From: Leptospira sp. 96542
GTDB taxonomy: Bacteria > Spirochaetota > Leptospiria > Leptospirales > Leptospiraceae
NCBI GenBank assembly: GCA_029310945.1
Contig: JARJFC010000013.1
Span: forward strand, 36,928 to 100,927
DNA length: 64,000 bases
Reading direction: 5' to 3'
Shown here: one piece after another, positions 8,263-17,659 of the stretch
How positions within the stretch are numbered: the first letter of the stretch is position 1
How the letters are laid out: every line of letters begins with the position of its first letter
Translations under genes and position numbers: made by a program
The notes under the pieces: model-generated
Seen by the model: only the letters and a program-made list of their open reading frames with translations
Databases searched by the model: none
Told to the model about the DNA's origin: nothing

Positions 8263-11200
8263 TTAGTCTTTCAGATCATCAGGATTCATTTCGTAATCAG
8301 GACGGAAAGCACCTTCCACCTTTTCTCTAAACCGATCAATGTACCCAAATACGGCAGGAACCACAATGAGGGTGATGAGAGTGGAGAGAATGAGACCTCC
8401 AATGATAGCAATTCCCATAGCCGTTCTTGATTTGGAAGCCTCACCAATCCCAAGAGCAATGGGCAAAGTTCCCGCAATCATCGCAAGTGAAGTCATAAGG
8501 ATGGGACGAAGTCGTTTCACCCCTGCATCAAATATGGCTTCATTTCGGTTCATACCTAGCTCTCGCATAGCAAGCATTGCATGGTCAACAAGCAGAATAG
8601 AGTTTTTGGCAACAAGCCCCATAAGTAAAATAAGACCAATCATACTGAATAAATTCAACATCTCACCCGTGAGAGCCAATGCAAAGAATGCACCTGAAAT
8701 AGCTGGCGGGATAGCAAACAAAATGGTGATTGGTGTGATAAAGGACTCATAAAGCGACGCAAGAACGAGGTAAATAAAAATTAACGCCATCCCAAAAGCG
8801 AGTACGATGTTCTGTATGAGTTCTTTAAAATCTTCCGATTGTCCTACGAACGCATAAGAAATGCCTGGTGGAGGTGGGAGTTTATTTTTCAATATTTTGA
8901 CCGCTTCGTCGGAGGCTGTGGCTATGGCTCCGCCTGGAGCTAGGTTCGCATTCACTGGGATTACACGAGAACGATCTTCTCTGATGATCCTTGCAGGACT
9001 GGAACTTTCCTTACCAACCGCAATTGCCGAAAGTGGGATGAGTCTATTTTGTATATTCGGAACCCTAGTTTCATAAAATGAATTACGAAGATTCCTTTGG
9101 TCTGCTCTGAGACGTAAGCGAACATCATACTCAATCCCATTTTCTAGGTATTTTGCAACCTCTCCCCCTTCAATATGGTAACGAAGTTCCGCTCCCATGA
9201 CCCCTGCCACTACCCCAACGGTTTGCATTTTACCACGATCAGGAACCACTTGGAATTCTGGTTTTCCCGTACGATAGGTAGTATCAATGTCTGTTAAGTC
9301 TGGGATTTTTCTGAGTTCTTCCATGACTTTAAATGAATACTCTTCTAATTCTTTCAGGTTTTCACCTTTTAGATTCAAATTGAATGGATACTGAACTCCT
9401 CCACCTATCGCCGAATAATCGTTAACTTTTGGTCGCGCATTGGGGAAAAGTTTCAACATCTCTCGAATCTGGTCTTTGACTTCCGCTGTGGATCTAGTCC
9501 TGTATTCAGATGGGAGGAGAGCCACACCGATGGTTGCTATATTGGATTCGCCATCATCGTTACCAACAACAGTTGCGAGTAATTCGAGTTCTGGAACAGT
9601 CGCAATGATTTCTTTTTGAACTTGTTCCACCACTTCTGATGTGCCCAAAAGTGAAGTTCCTGGAGCCATCTCAATGTTGACCATAAATTCACCTTGGTCA
9701 TTGGCAGGTAAAAAAGTTTTTTTTACAAAACTCAAAGATGCGAGACTGGCAAACAACGTAATGAAAGTTAGAAGAATGACCAACCAAGGTTTTTTCAAGG
9801 CAACATTCATGATTTTAGCGTACATTCTGTCCAGAAAATCTTGAAATTTATCAAACCCACGGAGGACAATATTCTTTTTTGCATGGTGATCTGTTTTGCC
9901 AGCAAAGTATGCAGACAACATAGGAGCCACAGTGAGGCCATCAAAAAGAGAAATGATCATCGCAAAAACCACTGTCAGTCCAAATTGTTTAAAAAATTGA
10001 CCAACGATCCCTGACAAAAACCCAATCGGCAAAAATACTGCAATAACGGTTAAAGAAGTTCCGATGACAGCAAGGGTCACCTCTTCTGTTCCTTTTCTAG
10101 CTGCGACAAGAACAGATTCCCCTTCTTCTAATTTTCGGAATATATTTTCGCGAACAACAATGGCATCGTCGACCAGTAACCCTACCGCCAAAGACAAAGC
10201 GAGTAAGGTCATGACATTCATTGTAAACCCCATCGCATACATGATGATAAAAGCACCAAGCATTGAGTTCGGAAGTGCCATACCCGTAATCAGTGTGGAA
10301 CGTACGTTTCCTAGAAATAAATAAACCACAAGCACAGCAAGGATGATACCCAGAATGATGGCAATGGTCACATCTTCAATGTTCGCACGAATCCAATGGG
10401 AGCCGTCCCTGATCAGAATGACTTGTGGATTTCCCTTTTGGCCTTGGATTTGTTCGTTGATGATTTTCACTTTGGCCATAATGCCATCGGCCACTTCCAC
10501 AGTGTTTGCACCTGATTGTTTGTATACGTCCAAAAATAAAGCTTTCTTTTGGACTCTATCTTTTTTGGGTGCTTCGTATTTAAAAAGGAGTTTTCCAATG
10601 AGAGAAGGTTCATCATGTTCCTTGTCTTCACTGATGGGCGCGTACAACATACCAAGCGTTTGGCGATCTTCGAGGGTATCTTTCACCTGCCCTAAGTCTT
10701 TGACAAGAACACCTCGACCAAATTCTCCACCGAAAGAAACTACAGTATTTTCGATTTGTGATAAAGACTCATACTTAGCAACCGTACGAAAGGAGGTTTC
10801 TTTGGCACCGCCTTCGACCTTTCCTGCAGGGATGTTGATACCTGAGTTTTTGATTTGGTTGCCAATGGCAACGGCAGGCACTTGAAAGGCATTGATTTTG
10901 TTTCTGTCCAGTTCGATATGAATTTCACGCCTGGCACCACCAATGATTTTGACAGCACCGATATTGTTTACCTGTTCGAGTTTTGTCTTGATTTTTTCCT
11001 TCGCCAAATCATACAACTCACCTTCGGGCAAATCGGCAAAAACCGAAATTCGCATGATGGGTTGGTCAGCCGGGTCAAACCTTTGGACAAGAGGTTCTTT
11101 GGAAGCATCTGGAAAGTTAGGCCGTGCCCTGGCAGTTTTGTCCCGTACTTGTTGTTCGGCATACTTGATGTCTGTTGTGAGGTTGAACTCAGCGAACACG

Positions 11201-11469
11201 AGGGAGATCCCTTCTTGGTTTCGGGAAGTGATTCGTTTCAGACCAGAAATCGAACTCAGTTCTTCTTCCAAGGGTTTGGAAATGGAAGTCTCGATTTCTT
11301 CTGGTCCTGCCCCGGGATAAACAGTGGACACAACCACAAAGGGGATATTGATGTCTGGGAACAAATCCACACCGATGCGCTTGAGAGAAATATAACCTGT
11401 GATCACCATGAGGATAACAAGTGAAGATATAAAAATGGGACGTTTGATCGAAAAGGCAGCTATACTCAT
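8263..11469 (-). CDS. RND family efflux transporter, inner-membrane subunit (HAE1/AcrB type)
   Basis: A full-length 1068-residue transporter. The N-terminus (FSIKRPIFISSLVILMV, then GVDLFPDINIP and PGAGPEEIE) is typical of AcrB/MexB relatives. The transmembrane core carries GLLVDDAIVVREN and the later GLVAKNSILLVDHA with GVKRLRPILMTS, which are the HAE1-type TM4 and TM10-12 signatures. The two aspartates in TM4 (VDDAIVV) are the proton-relay residues. These pumps export drugs, lipophilic compounds or lipids with a periplasmic adaptor and an outer-membrane channel, neither of which is adjacent here. It is followed 12 bases upstream by a membrane protein gene on the same strand. Confidence 0.93.
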   Translation of the reverse strand: MSIAAFSIKRPIFISSLVILMVITGYISLKRIGVDLFPDINIPFVVVSTVYPGAGPEEIETSISKPLEEELSSISGLKRITSRNQEGISLVFAEFNLTTDIKYAEQQVRDKTARARPNFPDASKEPLVQRFDPADQPIMRISVFADLPEGELYDLAKEKIKTKLEQVNNIGAVKIIGGARREIHIELDRNKINAFQVPAVAIGNQIKNSGINIPAGKVEGGAKETSFRTVAKYESLSQIENTVVSFGGEFGRGVLVKDLGQVKDTLEDRQTLGMLYAPISEDKEHDEPSLIGKLLFKYEAPKKDRVQKKALFLDVYKQSGANTVEVADGIMAKVKIINEQIQGQKGNPQVILIRDGSHWIRANIEDVTIAIILGIILAVLVVYLFLGNVRSTLITGMALPNSMLGAFIIMYAMGFTMNVMTLLALSLAVGLLVDDAIVVRENIFRKLEEGESVLVAARKGTEEVTLAVIGTSLTVIAVFLPIGFLSGIVGQFFKQFGLTVVFAMIISLFDGLTVAPMLSAYFAGKTDHHAKKNIVLRGFDKFQDFLDRMYAKIMNVALKKPWLVILLTFITLFASLASLSFVKKTFLPANDQGEFMVNIEMAPGTSLLGTSEVVEQVQKEIIATVPELELLATVVGNDDGESNIATIGVALLPSEYRTRSTAEVKDQIREMLKLFPNARPKVNDYSAIGGGVQYPFNLNLKGENLKELEEYSFKVMEELRKIPDLTDIDTTYRTGKPEFQVVPDRGKMQTVGVVAGVMGAELRYHIEGGEVAKYLENGIEYDVRLRLRADQRNLRNSFYETRVPNIQNRLIPLSAIAVGKESSSPARIIREDRSRVIPVNANLAPGGAIATASDEAVKILKNKLPPPPGISYAFVGQSEDFKELIQNIVLAFGMALIFIYLVLASLYESFITPITILFAIPPAISGAFFALALTGEMLNLFSMIGLILLMGLVAKNSILLVDHAMLAMRELGMNRNEAIFDAGVKRLRPILMTSLAMIAGTLPIALGIGEASKSRTAMGIAIIGGLILSTLITLIVVPAVFGYIDRFREKVEGAFRPDYEMNPDDLKD

Positions 11470-11481
11470 ATTTTCCTTTCG

Positions 11482-13344
11482 TTATTTGATGAGACGGTAT
11501 TCCAGCAAGCAGGCAATCCCGGAGCTCTCACGATAAGTGTTTATTAACGTTGACTTACTGGTCAACATTTTTGACCGAGATTCGAACATTTCTTCCACAA
11601 AAGGATCCGTACAAGTATCACTCAATAAAAGAACAGAATCAAACTCTGTCCAATCTTTCCATTTGTGCCTGTTATCGTTACGAACCATTCCAAGTTTATA
11701 AGTTTTGAGTTTCAGAGCCAAATCAAAGTCAGATGCCAAAACCCTCCCCTTTGTTTCATATTTATCCTGAAAATGGAAGGCGTTGATGAGAACATATTTT
11801 TTATCGGGTTGGATCTGTGTCGCAATTTCCCTTGCTGGCTGGAAAATACGAACATCCATCCCCCTATAACAAAACATTTTTGAATTAAAAAACTGCCCCG
11901 AAAAAATCCCTTGTTCATAAAATGAGTTTGCAAATACAAACAAACTCGTGAGAGCTAACATTAAATAGGCTCCCATTTTTTCTAAATTTGAATTCGCATA
12001 ACTGACAAACCGCAAAATCCAAAAAAATGAAAACAATCCAAGTGCAGGTATGAACTGCAAAACATGCCTCGGCTGTTTATTACCCGTGGTGAGTTCTAAA
12101 ATCAGGAGTTCGCAGAATAAAACAAAACTCCCTGCCACAAGCGGATCTTTCCATTTATCTTTGAAGCTGAACCCTGGGCGAACCATAAAATAAACAAAAG
12201 AAACAGTAAAAAATAAAATAAGAGCACGAAACCCCCAGATGAAATCAAAAACTCCTGGCACTGTAGAATCAAGACCAGGTTCCGTCCAAAGTGTTAAGAA
12301 AAAACTACGAGTGTAAGCATTCACAATCATTTGCGCATCAATGAGAGCGTTCACTCTGTCCGGATTCATATAAAGCCACAAAAAAGCAGGGAAAACGGCG
12401 AATTTCCACAACACAATCACCGTTTGTGGAAAAATCTCAGCCATTTCCTTTCGTTTTCTAAAAAAATACAGGGAAAGATCAACAAACAATACAAAGGTGA
12501 TTGCGAACATAAATTGTTTGAACGATTTTTGGTTTAAATTTATATTTGTGACAACACGTAAAATGGGCAGTGACAATACCATTAATATTACAAAAACCAA
12601 GTATACCAAACGAACCCCACGAACATAGGTTTTTAAAAGGTGTTTGGACGCATCTAAATACTTTTTTGTGTTACGCGTAATTTCATATAAGAAACAAGCC
12701 ATAAAAAACAAAATTCCATATGGATATTTTGTGAAATAAAAACCAAATAGAGATACGGCTATAAGTAGTTCGGTGCTCCTCCCTATTTTTATACCTGAAT
12801 TATCTTCATCATACAAACGATAGATGGCGTAAATTGCAAACGCCAAAAAAAACATCGATTGAGTTTCTAACATAGACGAAAGTGAATATGCTGGCACTTC
12901 CACTGTTTGGATCGTAAGGATAAAAACCAAAAATGAAACCGAAGCCGCCCAAAATATGGATTTTGTAATTTTAAAACTGATATAAACAGAAAGCGGAAAT
13001 ACGAGGACGAGAAAGAAAAGCCCCAAAAAAGAATCTCTATAGGTTTCGAAAACATCTATTGGAAGATACAATGTAACAAAAGTTAAAATTGAGCGGAGTG
13101 GAGGCCAAGTGGGCGATTCAAAAAATGGTAAAACCCCTCGGAACCACCTACCATCACGAAAGTCGGTGTATTGGTCGAGGACTTGGTTTAGCCTTATATT
13201 TTCATCCCAAGATAAAAAATCGTGGTTTGGGCATACAGATAGGAAAATTTCCCAGACCCTTGTAGCATAGAATGCCACGAGAGCCGTTCCCAAAACCAAA
13301 AATAACAACCCAGCCAACCTTGGAACCAAACGAGTTAAAAACAT
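11482..13344 (-). CDS. large polytopic membrane protein, GT-C glycosyltransferase-like
   Basis: About 620 residues with many (11-13) hydrophobic helices. The first large loop has CPNHDFLSWDENIRLNQVLD and later SPTWPPLRS, which resembles the acidic catalytic loop of GT-C (PMT/ArnT-like) glycosyltransferases using lipid-linked sugars. A hydrophilic C-terminal domain of about 130 residues follows the last helix (HFQDKYETKGRVLASD). I chose the ATG at 13344 because GAGAGG lies six bases upstream; upstream ATG and TTG codons lack such a site. Substrate unknown. Possibly co-transcribed with the RND gene 12 bases downstream. Confidence 0.6.
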   Translation of the reverse strand: MFLTRLVPRLAGLLFLVLGTALVAFYATRVWEIFLSVCPNHDFLSWDENIRLNQVLDQYTDFRDGRWFRGVLPFFESPTWPPLRSILTFVTLYLPIDVFETYRDSFLGLFFLVLVFPLSVYISFKITKSIFWAASVSFLVFILTIQTVEVPAYSLSSMLETQSMFFLAFAIYAIYRLYDEDNSGIKIGRSTELLIAVSLFGFYFTKYPYGILFFMACFLYEITRNTKKYLDASKHLLKTYVRGVRLVYLVFVILMVLSLPILRVVTNINLNQKSFKQFMFAITFVLFVDLSLYFFRKRKEMAEIFPQTVIVLWKFAVFPAFLWLYMNPDRVNALIDAQMIVNAYTRSFFLTLWTEPGLDSTVPGVFDFIWGFRALILFFTVSFVYFMVRPGFSFKDKWKDPLVAGSFVLFCELLILELTTGNKQPRHVLQFIPALGLFSFFWILRFVSYANSNLEKMGAYLMLALTSLFVFANSFYEQGIFSGQFFNSKMFCYRGMDVRIFQPAREIATQIQPDKKYVLINAFHFQDKYETKGRVLASDFDLALKLKTYKLGMVRNDNRHKWKDWTEFDSVLLLSDTCTDPFVEEMFESRSKMLTSKSTLINTYRESSGIACLLEYRLIK

Positions 13345-13465
13345 AGATTTCCTCTCGATCATAGTTTTTTTTTTGCAATGGAGAATCAATCTAACTTCTT
13401 TTTTGCTAATTTTTCTCTTTTATTGCTACCCATTCTCAAAATCCTGTCAGATAATAGGTTTCAAT

Positions 13466-14125
13466 ATGCAAGATTTTGTAGATTTGGGAGAGATATTCAT
13501 CTTCATCGTAATGCTTCTCGCAAGCATCATCGCCGTTGCCGTTTTCATAGAACGACTCATCGTTTATAAACGCAATTTTACAAGGGAATCTGAATCCTTA
13601 CTCGATTCACTCACCCTCCTCATTCGCCACAGAGATCTAAAGGGAACAGAAAAACTTTTAGAATCTCACCCGATTGAAAATTCCTACACGAGGTTCATTC
13701 ATTTTGTGCTCGAAAGAGAAAATGAAAATCACAAAGGTTTAGAGGAACTGATGGAAGGCAAAATCATCAAAGAAAGGTTGAGCTTAGAAGAAAGACTCCC
13801 CATACTCAATACCCTTGGAAACAACGCTCCTTTCATTGGACTTCTGGGAACAGTACTCGGTGTCATCAAAGCATTTCACGGTTTGGGAACCCTTGGTAAT
13901 TCTGGGGCGGAAGTGGTGATGCGTAGTATTTCAACCGCCTTACTTGCGACAGCTGCTGGGCTTGCGGTGGCTATCCCTGTTGTGATGGCAAATAATTATT
14001 TTTTAAGAAAGATGAAAGTGGTCATTGCCCAATTAGAAATTCTTTCAAAAGAAATTCATGCTAGTTTTGTGACTAGTGGTAAACATAACCAATCGGCGAG
14101 CTCAACACCAAACATCCATCACTGA
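13466..14125 (+). CDS. ExbB/TolQ/MotA-type proton channel protein
   Basis: About 219 residues. It has an N-terminal transmembrane segment (IFIFIVMLLASIIAVAVF), a cytoplasmic helical loop, and the two conserved closing helices: APFIGLLGTVLGVIKAF and ALLATAAGLAVAIPVVMANNYF. These are the ExbB hallmark, forming the pentameric motor that drives TonB with the proton gradient in the inner membrane. The ATG at 13466 fits the family N-terminus; the open frame continues upstream but is not conserved. It overlaps the TonB gene by one base (TGATG). No ExbD partner gene is present next to it. Confidence 0.88.
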   Translation: MQDFVDLGEIFIFIVMLLASIIAVAVFIERLIVYKRNFTRESESLLDSLTLLIRHRDLKGTEKLLESHPIENSYTRFIHFVLERENENHKGLEELMEGKIIKERLSLEERLPILNTLGNNAPFIGLLGTVLGVIKAFHGLGTLGNSGAEVVMRSISTALLATAAGLAVAIPVVMANNYFLRKMKVVIAQLEILSKEIHASFVTSGKHNQSASSTPNIHH

Positions 14126-14766
14126 TGAAATCGTTTACACTGAATTTGCAATACAAACTAAGAAGATTTGGTTTATTCAAAGCAAGTCTTCTTTTTTCTT
14201 TATTTTTGCATTCATTTTGTTATCTAATATACTTTGTCCTCACACTTCCAAATGAAGCATATATCGATTCGCCAAACTCTGGCGAGGTGGATATCGCTTG
14301 GGAAGAAATCCCGCCAGAACTCATCGGTGGAACTTCGAGTCCTGCTCCAGTTGAAAAACAAGATTGGGTGGAAGGTTCAAATAAAGATGCTGAGGAAAAA
14401 CCAGATAATTCTGATCTGAACCCAAACCAATTATCGGGTGATGGAACGGACAAGGACGGTTTTTTGTATTCTTTCAATGGGGATAGGCCGCCCACTCCCA
14501 TCATCGATTTTGATCTCAAACCATATTTTCCAGAAGCAGCCAAAGCAGCGAATATCAGTCAAAAAACAATTGTTACTATGGTACAAGTGGATGAGACGGG
14601 ACAACTCCAGAACGTAAGGATTGTTTCTAGTAGAGTGGGTTATGGATTTGAGGAAGCGGCAATGAAAATCATCCGCCGAGCAAGATTCAGCCCAGGATAC
14701 GATAAGGGCAAACCAACAAAAATGGCACATAGGTTGCCGATCACCTTTGATTTAGAAGAGGATTAA
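14125..14766 (+). CDS. TonB-like energy transducer
   Basis: A 213-residue protein with one N-terminal membrane anchor containing the conserved Ser/His region (LFSLFLHSFCYLIYF), a polar periplasmic linker rich in Pro, Glu and Asn, and a C-terminal TonB fold (TIVTMVQVDETGQLQNVRIVS and a terminal strand MAHRLPITFDL). Such proteins transmit ExbB/ExbD motor energy to outer-membrane receptors. The Leu-His placement in the anchor agrees with TonB's essential His. It is translationally coupled to the ExbB gene, and a single base separates its stop from the next gene. Confidence 0.85.
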   Translation: MKSFTLNLQYKLRRFGLFKASLLFSLFLHSFCYLIYFVLTLPNEAYIDSPNSGEVDIAWEEIPPELIGGTSSPAPVEKQDWVEGSNKDAEEKPDNSDLNPNQLSGDGTDKDGFLYSFNGDRPPTPIIDFDLKPYFPEAAKAANISQKTIVTMVQVDETGQLQNVRIVSSRVGYGFEEAAMKIIRRARFSPGYDKGKPTKMAHRLPITFDLEED

Positions 14767-14767
14767 G

Positions 14768-17161
14768 ATGGAACGAATTAGAAAAAACGGATATACGATT
14801 TTAATTTCCGTGATCATTGGATTTTTGTTATTTGCCATTCTTTCGCCAAAAGAAGCAACGAGCAAAACAAGTTCACATCCTTTCCAAGTCGGCCTAAGTT
14901 TAGACAATTTTTCATTACTCGAAAGTATCCCAAGATTCAAAACCCAAACAGACTCCGATCTACCAAATACATTTGACATGAGCCAAAACTTTCCTGCTCC
15001 CCCCGACCAAGGGCGAACAAAAAGCAGCGTAGGTTATGCGGTCGGGTATGGGCTCATCTCCTATTTGGAAGCAAAAAAGAAGGATAAACTCTCGAAATTA
15101 AATCCAAAATCTTCAGATTATTATAAATATTTATATTCACCTAGTTTTGTTTACAGTCAACTCAACTCAGGAAAAGACCAAACTGTTTCCCTTTTGGATG
15201 CATTGGTTTTAGCTGAAAGTCGAGGTTCTGTGAGTTTGGAGCTGTTAAATGAAGATCCGTCTAACTTTCGCTCAAGGCCAAAAGCAAACCTTATTGAGCT
15301 AGGGAGAAAGGCTCGCACCAAACAGATATTTAAAATTGATCCTAATGATTTAAATTCATTTAAAAAAGCCATTACTGAAGAGAATCCCGTACTTATTAGT
15401 TTTTTGGTTTATGAAAATTTTTTCAATATCAATGGAGAAACCGTTTTTGATACAGCGAGTGGCGATTTTGTGGGAGCACAATCTCTTGTGGTACTCGGTT
15501 TTAATGATAAAAAAAAGGCATTTCGGGTTTGGAATTCCTGGGGCACAAAGTGGGCTAGTGGCGGTTATGCGTGGATTGGCTACGAAGCTTTCCAAAAATA
15601 TGTTAAATCTGCCTTTATTTCCCTTCCCCACCTAGGTTCAGAATTTTTACAGGAATCAAAAATCATCCCTACTTTGGAGAATATTTCTTACACAGAAGAC
15701 AACTTGTTACCACCGAAGGAAGTGTATGCGTCTCGGGGAGATTTTTCGGACAGGATTAGGATTTCCTGGTCAAAACAAAAACGAGCCATTGGGTACGAAG
15801 TGTACAGAAAACGAAAATCTGAATCCAAATTCCAGTTGGTTGGCCTTTCTAAACAAACTTATTTAGATGATTTTGGGGTTCAAAAAAACACTGCCTACTC
15901 ATACAGAGTGGCAAGTGTGGATGAGTCGTATTTATCTCTTCCTTCGATAGACTCTAATGATGGATATGCGGAAGAACCCATCCGATCGACAAATATTATG
16001 CCAATCACAAACCTAACTGCTAATGTTTCGGCAACCAACGATCGAATTATTTTAGAATGGGACAAACAAACACCAAACACATCCTTCGCAGTTTATAAAT
16101 GGAATACTTCGTCAAAAATATTTAGATTTTTAGGTAGAACAGAAAAAAATTCTTATACCGATTTCAAAGCAGTTCGTAACGGAGACAGTGAAATTTACCA
16201 AGTAGTGCCCGAAAAAAATTCAGTGATTGGCGAACCAAGCCATTATGTTTCTGCCTACTTAGACCCAATGGAAATCACAAAACCCAATCCAAAAAATTTA
16301 TTGGCTTCCAAAGGTTTATACGTTGGGCAAGTTCAATTACAATGGGAAGGTTCTCCCAAGGCTTTAAGATACCATATATATAAAAATGGTGATGGGAACT
16401 GGAATAAAATCGCAGCAACCGATGACACAAAGTTCCAAGACTCCTCTTCTTTGGAAAGTTACTATGCGGTGGTTTCCGAATTTGCGGACAATGTGTTCTC
16501 ATTACCATCCGAAATTGAACTTGGATACCCATCTCTAATTGCCAATCGATCCGGTAATAAAGAAATCCCTACAAATATTGAAGTTTTTGAATATCCGAGA
16601 GAAGGAGAAGTCAAATTAGTATGGAAAAAATCGCCAAAAACTTCTCTCTACAAAATTTATTTTCGTAAAAAATCAGAAAAAGATTGGGCACTCTTTAAAG
16701 AAGTTTCAACCAATTCTATTTCCATTAAAAACTTAGAAAAAAATCAATTCTACATTTTTGCAATTCAATCTGTGATCCCAGGTCTTGGAGAAAGTTTATT
16801 TTCAGAAACAGTGACAGCTGTTTTGTCTGATACAGTCAACGACATAAAAAAAATCAAAACCTTTGGAGAATCTTCGATTCAAAAATTTATTGGTCCGTGG
16901 ACAGCAATGTATTGGGATGGTGAAAATAAAGTAAAACCAATTCGCCTAACAATTGAAACCGAAGATTTAGAGGGCAACATCCGACTGAAATGGAACGAAA
17001 CAGAAATATTCCGAGGTAAAAACGTTGTGGACTCGGATCAAATCGAAGAAAAAGGCAAATGGAAAATCAAACTCTCCACTAACGCAGATTCTCTAAGTGG
17101 AGAGTTTCAAGATAAAGTTCTTTTGCCAGAAAAAAGCCAACTATCGTTTGTTAGAGAGTGA
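14768..17161 (+). CDS. papain-like (C1 fold) protein with fibronectin III-like repeats; catalytic residues missing
   Basis: A 797-residue protein with an N-terminal membrane segment (ILISVIIGFLLFAIL), then a C1 peptidase-like domain (about 60-285). The domain keeps the papain landmarks Gln-Gly (Q81-G82) and NSWGTKWASGGYAWI. However the position of the catalytic Cys is Ser87 (QGRTKSSVGYA) and that of the His is Gln238 (VGAQSLVVLGF); only Asn256 of the triad remains. At least four fibronectin-III-like units follow (each with a VxLxW core strand and a YxVY or YxIY strand). It is third in an ExbB-TonB operon, so it may be a periplasmic or surface scaffold rather than a protease. Calling it a C1 peptidase would be wrong by sequence. 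Confidence 0.75.
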   Translation: MERIRKNGYTILISVIIGFLLFAILSPKEATSKTSSHPFQVGLSLDNFSLLESIPRFKTQTDSDLPNTFDMSQNFPAPPDQGRTKSSVGYAVGYGLISYLEAKKKDKLSKLNPKSSDYYKYLYSPSFVYSQLNSGKDQTVSLLDALVLAESRGSVSLELLNEDPSNFRSRPKANLIELGRKARTKQIFKIDPNDLNSFKKAITEENPVLISFLVYENFFNINGETVFDTASGDFVGAQSLVVLGFNDKKKAFRVWNSWGTKWASGGYAWIGYEAFQKYVKSAFISLPHLGSEFLQESKIIPTLENISYTEDNLLPPKEVYASRGDFSDRIRISWSKQKRAIGYEVYRKRKSESKFQLVGLSKQTYLDDFGVQKNTAYSYRVASVDESYLSLPSIDSNDGYAEEPIRSTNIMPITNLTANVSATNDRIILEWDKQTPNTSFAVYKWNTSSKIFRFLGRTEKNSYTDFKAVRNGDSEIYQVVPEKNSVIGEPSHYVSAYLDPMEITKPNPKNLLASKGLYVGQVQLQWEGSPKALRYHIYKNGDGNWNKIAATDDTKFQDSSSLESYYAVVSEFADNVFSLPSEIELGYPSLIANRSGNKEIPTNIEVFEYPREGEVKLVWKKSPKTSLYKIYFRKKSEKDWALFKEVSTNSISIKNLEKNQFYIFAIQSVIPGLGESLFSETVTAVLSDTVNDIKKIKTFGESSIQKFIGPWTAMYWDGENKVKPIRLTIETEDLEGNIRLKWNETEIFRGKNVVDSDQIEEKGKWKIKLSTNADSLSGEFQDKVLLPEKSQLSFVRE
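17071..17105. repeat. 10-base perfect inverted repeat inside the 3' end of the papain-like gene
   Basis: ACTCTCCACT (17071-17080) and AGTGGAGAGT (17096-17105) are exact inverted copies around a 15-base loop. It lies within coding sequence, 56 bases before the stop, close to the convergent thioesterase gene. It could slow or terminate transcription arriving from either side, although no T-run follows. Confidence 0.5.
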
Positions 17162-17563
17162 AATATCTGCATCAAAGAAGAACTGTGGTAATTTCCAAGG
17201 TCTTTTTTTTGCAAAGTCATAAAAGATAGCCGAAAATTTTGCCGCACAAACCAATTCACCATCGGAACTTCTATACATATTTTGAATGACGAAGGATCGG
17301 ATCTGTGTCTCTGACTCGAAGTATGTCTCTACCAAAACAGAATCAGGATGAGATAAGGGTTTATTGTATTTGAGATTTGCTTCGAGCACCACAGGTCCAA
17401 TCCCTTGGGTTCGCATTGTTTGAATGGAAAAACCTAAATCTTCCAAAGCCTGCATCCGAGCTTCATCCATAAAAAATTGATAGGTTCCATTACTGACATG
17501 ACCGTTCGAATCCATTTGTGTCCATAAAACAGGAAGTTTGGTAGTATGGGTTTTTGTTTGCAT
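17141..17563 (-). CDS. acyl-CoA thioesterase, 4HBT hotdog family
   Basis: A 140-residue hotdog protein. The N-terminal strand and helix contain WTQMDSNGHVSNGTYQFFMDEAR, the 4-hydroxybenzoyl-CoA thioesterase pattern in which the Asp and the H-x-x-N-x-x-Y region form the active site. A central strand pair (VVLEANLKYNKPLSHPDSVLVET) follows. It would hydrolyse an acyl-CoA in the cytoplasm; chain length is not readable. Its 3' end overlaps the papain-like gene by 21 bases in convergent orientation. It is divergent from a TetR gene and shares a control region with two palindromic operators, so it is probably that regulator's target. Confidence 0.85.
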   Translation of the reverse strand: MQTKTHTTKLPVLWTQMDSNGHVSNGTYQFFMDEARMQALEDLGFSIQTMRTQGIGPVVLEANLKYNKPLSHPDSVLVETYFESETQIRSFVIQNMYRSSDGELVCAAKFSAIFYDFAKKRPWKLPQFFFDADISLSNKR

Positions 17564-17627
17564 CGTTTTCTCCTCTCAGTTCCAAACCACAAAACAGTGT
17601 TTGGAAGACAGCCAAATCCAATATTAA

Positions 17628-17643
17628 GACAGACCATTCTGTC
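17628..17643. promoter_or_regulatory. palindromic operator, copy 1 (GACAG-N6-CTGTC)
   Basis: GACAG ACCATT CTGTC, a perfect 5-base dyad with a 6-base spacer, in the divergent gap between the thioesterase and TetR genes. The second copy has the same arms and starts exactly 32 bases later (about three helical turns). The size and symmetry suit a TetR-family dimer. A further half-site GACAG lies at 17607-17611. Confidence 0.7.
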
Positions 17644-17659
17644 CGCAACTACAAAAACA

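Noticed and set aside
10343..11424. Plus-strand open frames of 180 and 189 codons opposite the RND gene
   Set aside because: They are antisense to conserved RND segments and contain no family motif.
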